This document shows, in pieces, positions 10,773 to 22,059 of a DNA stretch of 64,000 nucleotides. Origin of the DNA: Gonocerus acuteangulatus (lineage: Eukaryota; Arthropoda; Insecta; Hemiptera; Coreidae). Below the pieces are notes generated by a model. It saw only the letters and a list, made by a program, of their open reading frames with translations, was not told where the DNA came from and ran no database searches. Every line of letters begins with the position of its first letter. Position 1 is the first letter of the stretch. The stretch covers positions 32,053,648 to 32,117,647 of the forward strand of contig OX328124.1 of NCBI GenBank assembly GCA_946811695.1. Reading direction: 5' to 3'. A program made the position numbers and the translations under genes.

Positions 10773-12330
10773 TCATATTGCCATATGGCAAGTTTCAGAT
10801 GTGCATTGTTGTACCGAGGCCTGTTGACATAGAGTAGAGCCGATGGGACTGCTTTGAGACTGTTCTACGTCTTGCTTCTTTGCGCTTGCTTGTATTTTCC
10901 CACCCGATCTTCCTTCAATAGTTCTGAGAACGGGTTTCCATGTAGGATGTAGAATGACACCTTCATCTCTGTTCAGAGTCTTAGGTTTCTTGAATATTTC
11001 GACAGCCTCTCTTACTAGCCTTCTTTGACGATTGTCTTCTTTGGCTAGGACTCTGGCTTCGTCAAAAAGCATTTGCCCGGGACATTCTTCACCATGTCTT
11101 GCAACGGCAGACGTTTTTGTGCGTCTCAGGCGGTAGTCAGCGCAATGTTGGCCTATTCTAGTGGCTATTTTCTTCCCCGTCTGTCATACGAAGACTGTCC
11201 CACAGTCGCAAGGGAGAAGATAAACGCCTTTGTCTTGCAGCCTCTGTTTATGTTTTGCCGATCCTAGCCAGTCGCCTATTTTATCCAAAGGTCGAAAAGC
11301 GACGTCTACTCCTCGACTTATGAACAGTCTGCCTATCTTCTCACTTATCCCTCGGACGTATGGCAGCGATACTCTGTGACCCAGTTCTTCTTTTTGTGTC
11401 TCAACAATTTCTTTTTGTTTTTTCTTTTTAATACGACTGACTGCTCTATCTACTTCCCTTGTTGCATAGCCGTTAGACTTGAGGTCGTTCTTGACGAAAG
11501 CGAGTTCTTTATCTAGGTAGGCTTCGTTGCTACATAATTCGAAAGCCCTGTGAGTCAGAGTCTGCACAACTCCTCTCTTCTGCGCTGGGTGGTGGTGGGA
11601 TTCAGCATGCAGATATCGTCCGGTAGATGTAGGTTTCCTGTAGACTGTATGTCCCAATCCGCCGCCTGGTTCCTTGATGATCAGAAGATCCAAAAATGGA
11701 AGCTTTCCATCCTTCTCTTCTTCCATTGTAAAATTGATTGATGGGTGGGAAGCATTCAGAAAGCTTAGGAACTTTTTTAATTCTTCAGGACCATGCTGCC
11801 AGACTACTAATACGTCGTCTACGTATCTGAGCCACAATTTCGGCTTGAGAGTTGCCGTATTTATCGCTTGCTTCTCAAATTCCACCATAAAGATGTCTGC
11901 TACCACTGGTGATAGAGGGCTCCTCATCGCCACTCCATCCTTTTGTTTGTAGATAACATCTTTATATTGGAAAAAACAAGACGTGAGGCATATCTCTGCG
12001 AGCTTCATCATCTTACCTTGGAGCAGACTCTTTTCACGGATAATGGCAAGTGAGTCCGTAACTGGTAGATTCGTGAATAAGGCCTCAACATCAAAGCTCA
12101 CCAAGACATCACCTTCCTCTATTTTGACTTTGTTAAAGACCTCCACTAGGTGGCTTGAGTTCTTTACAGCTGAAAAAGAGTTTCCAACCGTGGGTTTTAA
12201 TAGCCTTGCCAAGACCTAACTGGTTCGATAGGTGGGAGCCCCAATCATGGATACGATAGGCCTCTATGGGACACCTTCTTTGTGGATCTTGGGGGCCCGG
12301 TCTAGCGTGAATCAGCCTTAACTCTGAAAT
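10773..12330 (-). pseudogene. Penelope-like element polyprotein (RT + GIY-YIG), with stops
   Basis: Minus-strand frame with a reverse transcriptase followed by a GIY-YIG endonuclease. About 12300-12215 reads PKIHKEGVP and RPIVSMIGAPTY with two stops. From 12212 the RT is open for 342 codons: SFDVEALFTNLPV, DGVAMRSPLSPVVADIFM (canonical Gly replaced by Arg) and the catalytic YVDDVLVV. RKPTSTGRYLHAES is the usual Penelope thumb motif. The frame ends in GVYLLPCDCGTVFV then TGA at 11186, where the family has the Gly of GIY-YIG. The same frame reopens (QTGKKIATRIGQHC, FKKPKTLNRDEGVIL) and ends at 10773. These elements insert by target-primed reverse transcription. Only a few changes separate this copy from an open frame. 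Confidence 0.85.
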
Positions 12331-12436
12331 TTTAGTTTTCTTTACTCCAAAGCAACGAATTAATTTGAAACTCATTTTTCATATTCATAAAAATGTATGA
12401 AGTATGGTTACACTTGAATTAATGGAAGTCATACAA

Positions 12437-12450
<14 letters not shown>

Positions 12451-12516
<66 letters not shown>
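12451..12516. repeat. (AT)n microsatellite
   Basis: Alternating AT. Confidence 0.9.
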
Positions 12517-12518
<2 letters not shown>

Positions 12519-12869
12519 GAACAAACTAAGAAAACGATTGCGAAATCGTGCTAAATGTTTTTTTTTTTTTCTTTTCACGTTTATTTAAAATCTGTACAAT
12601 TATAAGTACAATAACACTGTTTTGCAAAAAAAAACTTTTCTCCCCTCCCTTGAACAATTTTGCCTGTTTCTCATGTTTTCAGGTGTGCTGAGTCCGAATC
12701 TGAACTCAGAAAAATTCTATCACCCTCTGATTTTGAGAGAAAAGAGGAGAAACTTGGAAAAAATGAAAAATTGTATTTGAATATTTTGTCTTTATTATAA
12801 CAGATTTTTTTTCTTTTTCAACGGTAAAATATAATTAATTGAATACTGCATGCTATCAGGTATAATACT

Positions 12870-13450
12870 AGATATGACACAACTCAAAAAATATACACAC
12901 ATCGTCAATGAGTATTTTTTTTTCTTTTGTACTCTTCCTCCTCTGTCTCCCGCTGCAGTGTCCAGCAGTAATCCGCCAGCATCTTCTCATTCCATTTGCC
13001 AGTATATCTTTTTTCCATTCTGGATATGTCTTGGTGGAATCGTTCTCCATGTTCGTCCGAAACTGCACCCAAATTTGGGGCGAAAAAGTCTACGTGACTA
13101 TGCAGGAAATGTATTTTTAAGGACATATTGCATCCCAATGTTTTATATGAAGTAAGCAGTTCTTGGACTATTTTTCGGCAGTCTCTCGAAAAGCAATCCA
13201 AGCCTTTTTCTCAGTAGTATTTAACTTTGCTTCAAAAGTGAGGTCCTTGAGTAGATGTCAGAGAATGTGAGCATGAACTACAGCATATTTTAGGAGCCCA
13301 GGATTTGTCCTGATCACTTACTTTACATCCAAAGTATAACTCGTATGCCTTCTTCACCAGCGGAGTCAGAGGTTTCTGAGTGGACTTGAATATGACTTCA
13401 CCACAAACATAGCAAAAGGAATCAGGCTTATTTATACACTGTCGTGACAA
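12870..13450 (-). pseudogene. Transposon-linked protein of arthropods, internally deleted
   Basis: Two minus-strand open segments lie in order. 13450-13232 begins with a CxxC/CxxC zinc-binding segment (FCYVCGEVIF, ICCSSCSHSL) and 13201-12905 carries NLGAVSDEHGERFHQDIS and EKRYTGKWNEKMLADYCW. From memory, both are the N- and C-terminal signatures of a repetitive, uncharacterised arthropod protein family of several hundred residues. Here the middle is missing and the two parts are in different frames. No catalytic function is assigned. Confidence 0.55.
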
Positions 13451-13699
13451 TACAGAGAAAAATTGAACTGTTCCCAGAACAATGATAGCACAACTGAATA
13501 TCCAAATAAGTGCGTTTAGCGAAAGCCTCGAGAGTACTGATCAAATCCTAGAAGAAAATAGTGACAAGAGAGGGGCTGAGTGGGAGGGGGGGAGTTGGGG
13601 TATTGAGGGTGAAAGGGGGGCAGGTAAGGATTTGAATGAAAAGGATACCACCATAAAAGAGAAAGGAAGGTCATTCCCCTAAAGATCCAGGTAGAGACC

Positions 13700-15190
13700 A
13701 AATCCCTGCCTCAAGATCAAAAACTGAAAAAACACTTTTAGCCATATTTCTTCAACCACATGTAATATTCCCATCAATTTTTTTTTCGTTCAAATATACT
13801 TCATTGCGCTCAAAATCATCGGGCTTTTGAATTTTTTTTCACTATGTTTTGATGCCAAAAAAAAATTCGTCATATTTACAAAAAACTCACATTTTTGGAT
13901 AAAAAACTAGAATTTCTCAAGAAACTGTTCGTGATAGACAGAATCTGAATTCAAATTCGTGTTCAGCACATTTGAAAACAGTAAGAAAGCATGTTTGGGT
14001 TTGAAGGAGGATTTTCGTGCAGAACAGTGTAATTAATTGTGCTGGCCTGTCAGGAAGCGGGATTTGGCGAGGTCGTTTACGAAAGGAATATTAAGGTCGT
14101 TGTGTAGGGTTTTGTTGGAGACATAAAAGGGAGCATTGACTATTCTACGAAGGACGTGCTAAATGTAAAAAAAATTGTAATGCCTCAGATGATTATTTTT
14201 CACACAAAAGGGGTTCTTAACTAATTTTCAATAGGGCGGTCTCAGTTGTAAAATTACCAGCTTAAAATTTTAAATGTGTTAGTTTTCTTCCATTGGACAG
14301 GTTTATCTCTCTTTCCTTGTTTTTTTTTTTTTTTTTTTTTTCTTGCTTGATTGATGTTTTTGTTTAAATTGATTTTTAAGACTTTTTCGATACAACGATG
14401 CAGGAAAATGAAAAGCACATTTGTGTAATATTCTGTGTGTTATTAACTAGCGGAAGTGAAGTAGTAGGGGGAGTAAGTAATTTCCGCTTAAACTTGGTTC
14501 CTCACAAAATTCTGTGCCCTATCGCCCTTAAAATTTGATTGAAAATGCCTGAATTCGTAAAATGCTTGTTTCCAAATCAAATTTAAACTTTTTTGCATAC
14601 CTATAACGTTGATTTCAGAAGACTTCAGAAATACCCCGATTCGACGAAAATGTGTAACTTTAAAGCCTTTATCGACCGTCTAAATTAGCTTTGAATGGGT
14701 TAAATTTTCTTCGAAATATGGTCGGAACTTTTGAATCTTTAACAAAATTTTAATACATTTTTTAATATCCCCAAAATTTAAATATAGGGGTTTAGTAATC
14801 TGCTTAATACGAATCTGGCATCATAGAGTCATTATTTGAGAGAGTAGGGTATTTTTGAAATTGTACCGTTTGAAGTTTCCAATGATTTCCTGTAAGAAGA
14901 AAATGAAATATAAGATGGGCCTTATAGATGGGCTTGAAACTGTTTTCTCCTTATTTTCTTAAAAGAATGAAGAAATGGGCCCGAAAGCGTTTTTTACGCG
15001 TGAGAAAAACTTTGTGGAATTGTTTGAGATTAATTCCACCTTATTGAAGGTAAGTACATGGAATATTTTGGCAAAATAATGACTTCTATATAGTGTAGTA
15101 TGAAAAAAATTTTTTTACTTTAAAACGGATGTCAGATTTGTAATTAGCACAATAAAAAACTTCCATATATTCAAATTTTGGCACGATAAC
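13700..15190. other. Non-coding stretch
   Basis: AT-rich DNA with a poly-T run at about 14322-14341. No supported gene. CGTGCTAAATGT at about 12548 and again at 14154 brackets the broken protein above and might be insertion-related, but no terminal repeats were seen. Confidence 0.4.
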
Positions 15191-16735
15191 TTTTAGGCGA
15201 AGTCATAAGCGAGTTTTCTCCTTACGGTGGGAAGAAATGCGCTAAAAGTGTACCAGGAAAATATTAATATCGAAACAAAAAATAAAATAAAATAGAATAA
15301 CCAAAGAGTGTATCCTATTGGTAAAGCTATTGGACTATTATTTTTTCTTCCTATGGTGGGAAGAAATGCGCTAAAAGTGTACCAAGAAACTATTAATATC
15401 GAAATAAAATAAAATAACCAAAGAGTGTATGCTATTGGTAAAGCTATTGGACTACTATTTTTTCTTCCTATGGTGGGAAGAAATGCGCTAAAAGTGTACC
15501 AGGAAACTATTAATATCGAAACAAAATGAAATAAAATAAAATAACCAAAGAGTGTATGCTATTGGTAAAGCTATTGGACTACTATTTTTCCTTCCTATGG
15601 TGGGAAGAAATGCGCTAAAAGTGTACCAGGAAACTATTAATATCGAAACAAAATGAAATAAAATAAAATAACCAAAGAGTGTATGCTATTGGTAAAGCTA
15701 TTGGACTACTATTTTTTCTTCCTATGGTGGGAAGAAATGCGCTAAAAGTGTACCAGGAAACTATTAATATCGAAACAAAATGAAATAAAATAAAATAACC
15801 AAAGAGTGTATGCTATTGGTAAAGCTATTGGACTATTATTTTTTCTTCCTATGGTGGGAAGAAATGAGCTAAAAGTGTACCAGGAAACTATTAATATCGA
15901 AACAAAATGAAATAAAATAAAATAACCAAAGAGTGTATGCTATTGGTAAAGATATTGGACTACTATGTTTTCTTCCTATGGTGGGAAGAAATGCGCTAAA
16001 AGTGTACCAGGAAACTATTAATATCGAAACAAAATGAAATAAAATAAAATAACCAAAGAGTTTATGCTATTGGTAAAGCTATTGGACTATTATTTTTTCT
16101 TCCTATGGTGGGAAGAAATGCGCTAAAAGTGTACCAGGAAACTATTAATATCGAAACAAAATGAAATAAAATAAAATAACCAAAGAGTGTATGCTATTGG
16201 TAAAGCTATTGGACTATTATTTTTTCTTCCTATGGTGGGAAGAAATGCGCTAAAAGTGTACCAGGAAACTATTAATATCGAAACAAAATGAAATATAATA
16301 AAATAACCAAAGAGTGTATGCTATTGGTAAAGCTATTGGACTATTATTTTTTCTTCCTATGGTGGGATGAAATGCGCTAAAAGTGTACCAGGAAACTATT
16401 AATATCGAAACAAAATGAAATAAAATAAAATAACCAAAGAGTGTATGCTATTGGTAAAGCTATTGGACTACTATTTTTTCTTCCTATGGTGGGAAGAAAT
16501 GCGCTAAAAGTGTACCAGGAAACTATTAATATCGAAACAAAATGAAATAAAATAAAATAACCAAAGAGTGTATGCTATTGGTAAAGCTATTGGACTATTA
16601 TTTTTTCTTCCTATGATGGGAAGAAATGCGCTAAAAGTGTACCAAGAAACTATTAATATCGAAACAAAATGAAATAAAATAAAATAACCAAAGAGTGTAT
16701 GCTATTGGTAAAGATATTGGACTATTATTTTTAGA
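15190..16735 (+). repeat. 127-bp tandem (satellite-like) array, about 12 units
   Basis: GGTGGGAAGAAATGCGCTAA begins at 15226, 15355, 15472, 15599, 15726, 15853 (GAGC variant), 15980, 16107, 16234, 16361 (GATG variant), 16488 and 16615. From the third unit the period is exactly 127 bp with only point changes. The first two units differ in length because the (AAATA)n part varies. No ORF crosses the array. Confidence 0.95.
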
Positions 16736-16878
16736 AAAAGTATTTTTGTACTTAAGTTCTTCAAAATTAGACCATTTTCATTGACAGTAATTTTATTTAT
16801 TTACTTATACAAAAAAAAAAAAAATCTTGCTATGCTCTCAGCACTAAAAGTTATAAATACATTTTATTAAAAGTAGAG

Positions 16879-16881
<3 letters not shown>

Positions 16882-16946
<65 letters not shown>
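16882..16946. repeat. (AT)n microsatellite
   Basis: Alternating AT. Confidence 0.9.
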
Positions 16947-16953
<7 letters not shown>

Positions 16954-17029
16954 TTCTTACATGAATATTTGATTATGTGTTATGAAACGTCAACACTTGT
17001 CGTTAGCACATATGGATTGGAACAATGGC

Positions 17030-17400
17030 TGGACATCATACGCGGGTTTTCAGGCCTTTCGAGGGGTAGCGGAAACACTTGGAGAAGGTTGAGAAGGCCA
17101 GAGAAATGCCTCAAATCAGCCGGAGAAATGCCTCATGTCAGCCGGGGAAATGTGTCAAATCCAGCCATCTTATCTTATCTTATCTGTTGAAGGACCTTTG
17201 CCCCCGAGCGATGGGCGGGAAAATGTACTAGGAGCTGATACGGAGGATGGCCGACAGGAGCGCCACCATACAGTGAGAGGTGAGGCGCTGAGAAACAGCA
17301 GTCAGTTGCTCAGTTCCTGCCGTTTCGGCAACATGTTCCCGAGCACGTCAACAGATCTCCTTTATCAGGATCACACACAGAGGTAACGGAGCCTCATGTT
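17030..17400 (+). promoter_or_regulatory. GC-rich patch, possible promoter / non-coding first exon
   Basis: Markedly richer in G+C and CpG than its surroundings. Contains the arthropod initiator-like TCAGTT (about 17300), and ACACAGAG|GTAACG (near 17382) fits a 5' splice donor. AGAAATGCCTCA / CAGCCGG is repeated about three times at 17100-17160. If real, it could be the 5' end of the + strand gene whose last coding exon is at 29753, but nothing links them directly. Confidence 0.25.
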
Positions 17401-18430
17401 CTACAATCAGTTTTATTATTTAGTGTTTTTACAAATATTATCAATCCTCGATTATTTTTGTGCGCTGAAATCTATGTTATAATAAATAACTTGTTATCTA
17501 CGAGACTAATAGGAAGTTATCAGTGATCCGTATTTTAGTTATTTTTACGTATAAAGTTACTATTAACACTTATAAAACTTTTAGTTAAAGCAGTTATTAT
17601 TTTTTAGAGCCTGTTTTCATCTTCGAATTATTATTTTGATTACGTTCTAGACATTTCCAATTGGTAACGTGTTCGTCCAAGAATACTAAGATAATATATA
17701 CAAGGTTTAGAAAAGATCTCCTGAAAAATAGAATACAACAACGAATAAGTATTTTCGGATTAAGTAAATCCTATCTAGGGAATTGAAAGTACAAAGTTCT
17801 ATATCGTGAGAAACTTGAAGCTTTATCCCATGTCCTGTTCGATAACTATATATTTTAATATTGTGAATTATCAATAAAGAAGAGGGATTAACTATATATC
17901 GTATTGAAATTGTAATATTTTTAGTTACTAAACGGGATGTGTATAGGGTTGTAATGTGACAAATTTATTGTCTTTAGACAAGATATTTTCGGTTGAATTT
18001 AAAAATATTCTTTGTTCAACCACCTCGTTTCTTTATGTTATGAGTTTTACGAAATGATTGTGTTGATAAAATAAAGCTCATAGAATCTGTCTTAACAAGT
18101 TTTCTTATGCCTCTATAAGTTATTTATTTAAAATAACTTTTTAAACCATTATTCATTTTGATATATTGGAAGTATTTGAACGACTGCACATCCGTCCCGC
18201 TCTGGAATCATTTCCCAACTATAGAGAATGAAACCTACCAGGCAATGCGACGTTCTTTATTGGAGGGGGGGAATAAATGTCTGTATGTAAATACGTCCTT
18301 ACCCAATAAAGGCATCAATCCTTTAAATAGTGTAAATATTTTACTAATAAAGATTTTATTACTTTCTTGATTTATGGATTTAAAACCCATCTTTTCAGGA
18401 ATGTTATTATTGGGTGAGGATTAAATGTCA
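17401..18430. other. Non-coding stretch
   Basis: AT-rich, no recognised gene or repeat. Confidence 0.4.
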
Positions 18431-18690
18431 GAGTGACGTAGCCGCCTGTGGGTGGCTGAGGGAAACCACTGGGGAGTGAAACGCGTAGCAAGCTCTCGGG
18501 CAGCAACCGGCAACAGCGCTTCACCATTTGCCCGCCGTACAACACGGCAACAGCGCCTACGCCCCATCTTGGGCTTCAAGTCTTGGCAACAGCGCGCCAA
18601 TTATTTACTCAGCCCAGTGCGGCAACGTTGCAGTTGCTTCATTTCCTTGCCCTATTTTGGATGCCCGCATTTGTGCTCTGATACAACGTT
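18430..18690. promoter_or_regulatory. GC-rich patch with repeated GGCAACAGCGC
   Basis: GGCAACAGCGC occurs three times (about 18507, 18547, 18584), and GCAACGTTGC, a perfect 10-bp palindrome, is at about 18622. CpG-dense compared with its flanks. May be a promoter or enhancer; the ORFs across it show no domain. Confidence 0.3.
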
Positions 18691-18926
18691 TTTCTCATTT
18701 ATTTTTCCTGCTATAAATTGGAATGTATTTATGTGGTTCAATTTGTGTCCTTTTTGTTTAATAACTCCTGTTCGTTTATTATAGTTATTTATTTATGAAA
18801 TCCAATTGAAATTTTTTAATTGTAGCCTCACTTGTTTCGGCTTGTATCTCAACCAATTATTCGTTTTCTAAACCAAAACAAAAAAAGTTAGTTTATTAAA
18901 GTCATACCTCAGACCAGTCCGGGTGG

Positions 18927-18951
18927 CCGCCATATTGAATCAATATGGCGG
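18927..18951. promoter_or_regulatory. 25-bp palindrome with paired YY1/Pho-like sites
   Basis: Two 12-bp arms beginning CCGCCATATTGA mirror each other around a single central base at 18939. Each arm matches the GCCGCCATNTTG binding core of YY1/Pleiohomeotic, on opposite strands. The preceding G at 18926 completes GGCCGCCAT on one side. Confidence 0.5.
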
Positions 18952-18959
18952 ATCATTGA

Positions 18960-20095
18960 CTTCCTGTTTTTTTCTTTTCTTTTGGTAACGCATATTAACT
19001 GTTTCATCATTGAATGGTGATTGTTATAAAGATATTGCATGCCTGGAGAACGACGTTTTATACAGATTGTGTTCCTCATGTTGTTTAAATGCTTTAGATC
19101 CAATTTACACTTGACCGACATGTTTCGAGCTTTATCATATATTATCATTTAAGATTTCGTGTGTTATTTAACAACATTTATTACTTGTTGTGATATAATA
19201 CGGTTATTAAATGATTAGTAAGCTGTATTTAACATTTTGAAAAAGATTAAATAAATAGTACGACGATATCCTTCTCGGTTTTTATCTTATCTCTGTCGCC
19301 ACATACATATCTTACGAGATGATTTGATTGGCATAGTTTATTCAAGAATGTAATAGATTGCTAACAGCTATGTAAATTGGGCAGATTTATTCTGTTTCCG
19401 CTGTACTTGGGTTATGAAGTGAAGATGGGTTTTTACTTTTTAAAATGTTAATAACAATATTGTAGCTGAGGGTAAACTAATGATCATCCATACTCGTCTA
19501 GTTTCGTTTCCCATCGAGCATCATCAGGCCTACTCCATTAATCTGTTGTAAATGTTTCTACCTTATTATATTGATACTGAATAATTGTAAGGTGAACACA
19601 GCCGCCCCCATTTATAGGTACTGAAGATAGATGACAGCTTGTCTAAAACGTTTGTTTTTAGAAAATAAAACAGCAAAACAAAAAGTCAGCCGTTTAAGTC
19701 GCCGCAAGGTAAATGAGCGCTATCTTAGCTCTTCAGCGTCTGAAAAAAATTGTGGTTTTTGTTTCTAAAATGTATTTATATGTACAGTGTCAAAAATAAA
19801 GTATTACTTACAATTCACTAATAATCTTATTTTATCCTGCGTGCTTCACGTCTTCTTGAGGCCTCTTCAGGAACACTTAATATACAAATTACAGCTTAAC
19901 GTTACTGATCCTTCCTTCTGCGAATAGGGCCTCGTATAGACTCTAAGGATCTCTAGCATTAAGGCTAGGATAATTTGAATTTAAATGATACTGAAGATGC
20001 GTCAATGAGGCGTGAACCATAATGAGCAAAAAAGAAGTTTTTTTGCACTAAAATGCTTTGATGAATTGTGTCACCAACTTATTACAATAGATTAA
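18960..20095. other. Non-coding stretch with degenerate hammerhead-like motifs
   Basis: No gene seen. Minus-strand CTGATGA...GAAAC (about 19527-19501) and CTGAAGA...GTGAAGC (about 19877-19848) resemble decayed versions of the hammerhead motifs elsewhere in the window; neither has a proper cleavage triplet. Confidence 0.35.
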
Positions 20096-20097
20096 AA

Positions 20098-20378
20098 ACC
20101 AGGCCCGAAACAGGTCCGAGAGGGACAGATACTGTAGAGGCCTCTGATTCATTAACCGTACGGCACACAGGGAAGATAGTCTGGTCAGTACTATGCTCCG
20201 GCTACCTGATTTTTCCTTTTGCAGTTCCCCATTTATAAATTAATGGCTGGAGGGCCTAGTGACAGTCTGGGACCACGAACCGAACGTAGGCACAAGAAGA
20301 TAGAGCGCTCGGGGTTTGAGGATAGATCCTCTAGCATGTTAGTCGAGTGCTCTACCACTGAGCAAACCTCGCCTCATA
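20098..20378 (-). repeat. SINE family A, copy 3
   Basis: On the minus strand: GGCGAGGTTTGCTCAGTGGT head, then the family body (CCGGAGCATAGTACTGACCA type, ATGAATCAGAGGCCTCTACA type). Diverged from the 10181 and 53377 copies. Confidence 0.7.
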
Positions 20379-20379
20379 T

Positions 20380-20612
20380 GAAATTATAATAATGGTCTAA
20401 ACTGTATCTATTTTTACTTTAATGGCCCAAAATAGAAGCTCGCGCCTTTTTTAGGGGCCTATTACATAGCCTAGTAAACACGCAAGCTAAATAAATATTT
20501 AGATTAGGCGTTCCACCTCAATACAATAAGATATGCAATTCTTTTTATAGGTCAATAAAGGTCAATAAAACTTCATTATGCACTTTCAGTACATGTATTT
20601 TATCACTTACCC

Positions 20613-20649
<37 letters not shown>

Positions 20650-21030
20650 CTTCACCCTTTAGGTGCCTATATGAGGAATGTGTTATAAATACAAAAACTT
20701 GAGGAGCATAACTATAAGTTGTAGCTGAAGAGGCTCCAAAAGAGGTTGCAACATGTAGGGATGAGAGAAAACAAATGTATAGTCCGACCGCAAACAAAAG
20801 AACAAGATGGGGCGTGGCTGGAGGGGAGCTAGGCCTTCCCCCACATGGGCTAAAAGGCAGCGCGTGCCCACTGCCTTGTTCTCTTGCGGGCGGACTATAG
20901 TGACGTTTTATTGCCCTTCCGCCGAGAACGAGAATTCATATATTTGAGTAAAGGATCAGTTAATGATTAATCACTGTTTTTAAGCATTCATTGATTAGAG
21001 AATATGAGCCCATCGTTAAAAAATTTGATC
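20380..21030. other. Non-coding stretch
   Basis: Includes a (TA)n(TG)n run at 20612-20649. No gene seen. Confidence 0.4.
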
Positions 21031-21115
21031 TGCCTCGAGCTGGATTCAAACCAGCTTCTCCTTCGCGATAGACTGGCACGCTAGTCATCCTTTCGCTCAA
21101 ATACCTCTTTTACTA
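21030..21115 (-). repeat. tRNA-like sequence, probably a SINE head
   Basis: On the minus strand AGCTGGTTTGAATCCAGCT forms a perfect T-arm with a good B-box, and TTGAGCGAAAGGATGACTAG resembles a D-arm. No 7-bp acceptor stem could be paired, so this is not called as a functional tRNA. Confidence 0.4.
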
Positions 21116-22059
21116 ATGTTAGTTAATAAAGCGCTTCGTTTTATTTAAATACCTTATGATTCTACAAGTCATGTGTTCACTCTTATACAAAAAATAAAGG
21201 GCTCAGTGACATTTCTGGGGGGAAATGAGACCGCTTCGTTAGCAAAAGACCTCGGATATAAAAAGAAGCTCTCGAGATTAGCAATGATGCTATATTTTGT
21301 TATGCTATATTATTAAGACCTTGGCCTGCAAAGGATTGTCAAGGCGAAATCACTAATTGGCATTCTGCCTACAACGTACATATTTCTTGACAATCATACA
21401 AGTAGGAACCTTCCTTAATTCCAGATCCTTCCGTTCTTCATTCGCTTATACTTAATTCTTTATGATTTTGGGAAATTATTCGCCAGCTTATTTTATTATG
21501 CATTGTTCTCACTTGATTAGATGCAAATATTCTAGCATTTTAAGTAAAAATCCGTTTTCGATATTTCCGTTTAGAATAACAATAAATATTATTTACGGCT
21601 ATTGTGTCTTAATTATGTATTGATAAAATATGAATTTGATTGCGCGTTCAGTTTTAAATTTCATTCTACGTATAATAGCAAATTACCTTCAGAGGTTTCA
21701 AATTCCAGGTAGTCAGAAGTTCCCAGTACCTCAACTCCATTTTTTCATCCCATATCCAAAAAGGTGGATTGGATTTCCCCTAAAAATGAACTCTATTATT
21801 AGAAGAATAAATGAGTTGATACTTATTAAGAAAAAATTACAGTTGTGATGATACATCGATGGCACGTCGAAAACAAATTTCCGTCCTCTTTCCTCATCTT
21901 GAGGAAAAACTCAAGGGAGAGTTGGCGTCGCTGACGAGTTTGAAAAGTAGAATCTAGAGGTGATTTTGAGAAGGATAGTAATGTGGACGAGAAATCGTTT
22001 GAGAACAATAGTCCCACTCTGTGGAAAGTGGGACGCATTCTATGGCAAGGAAACAATCT

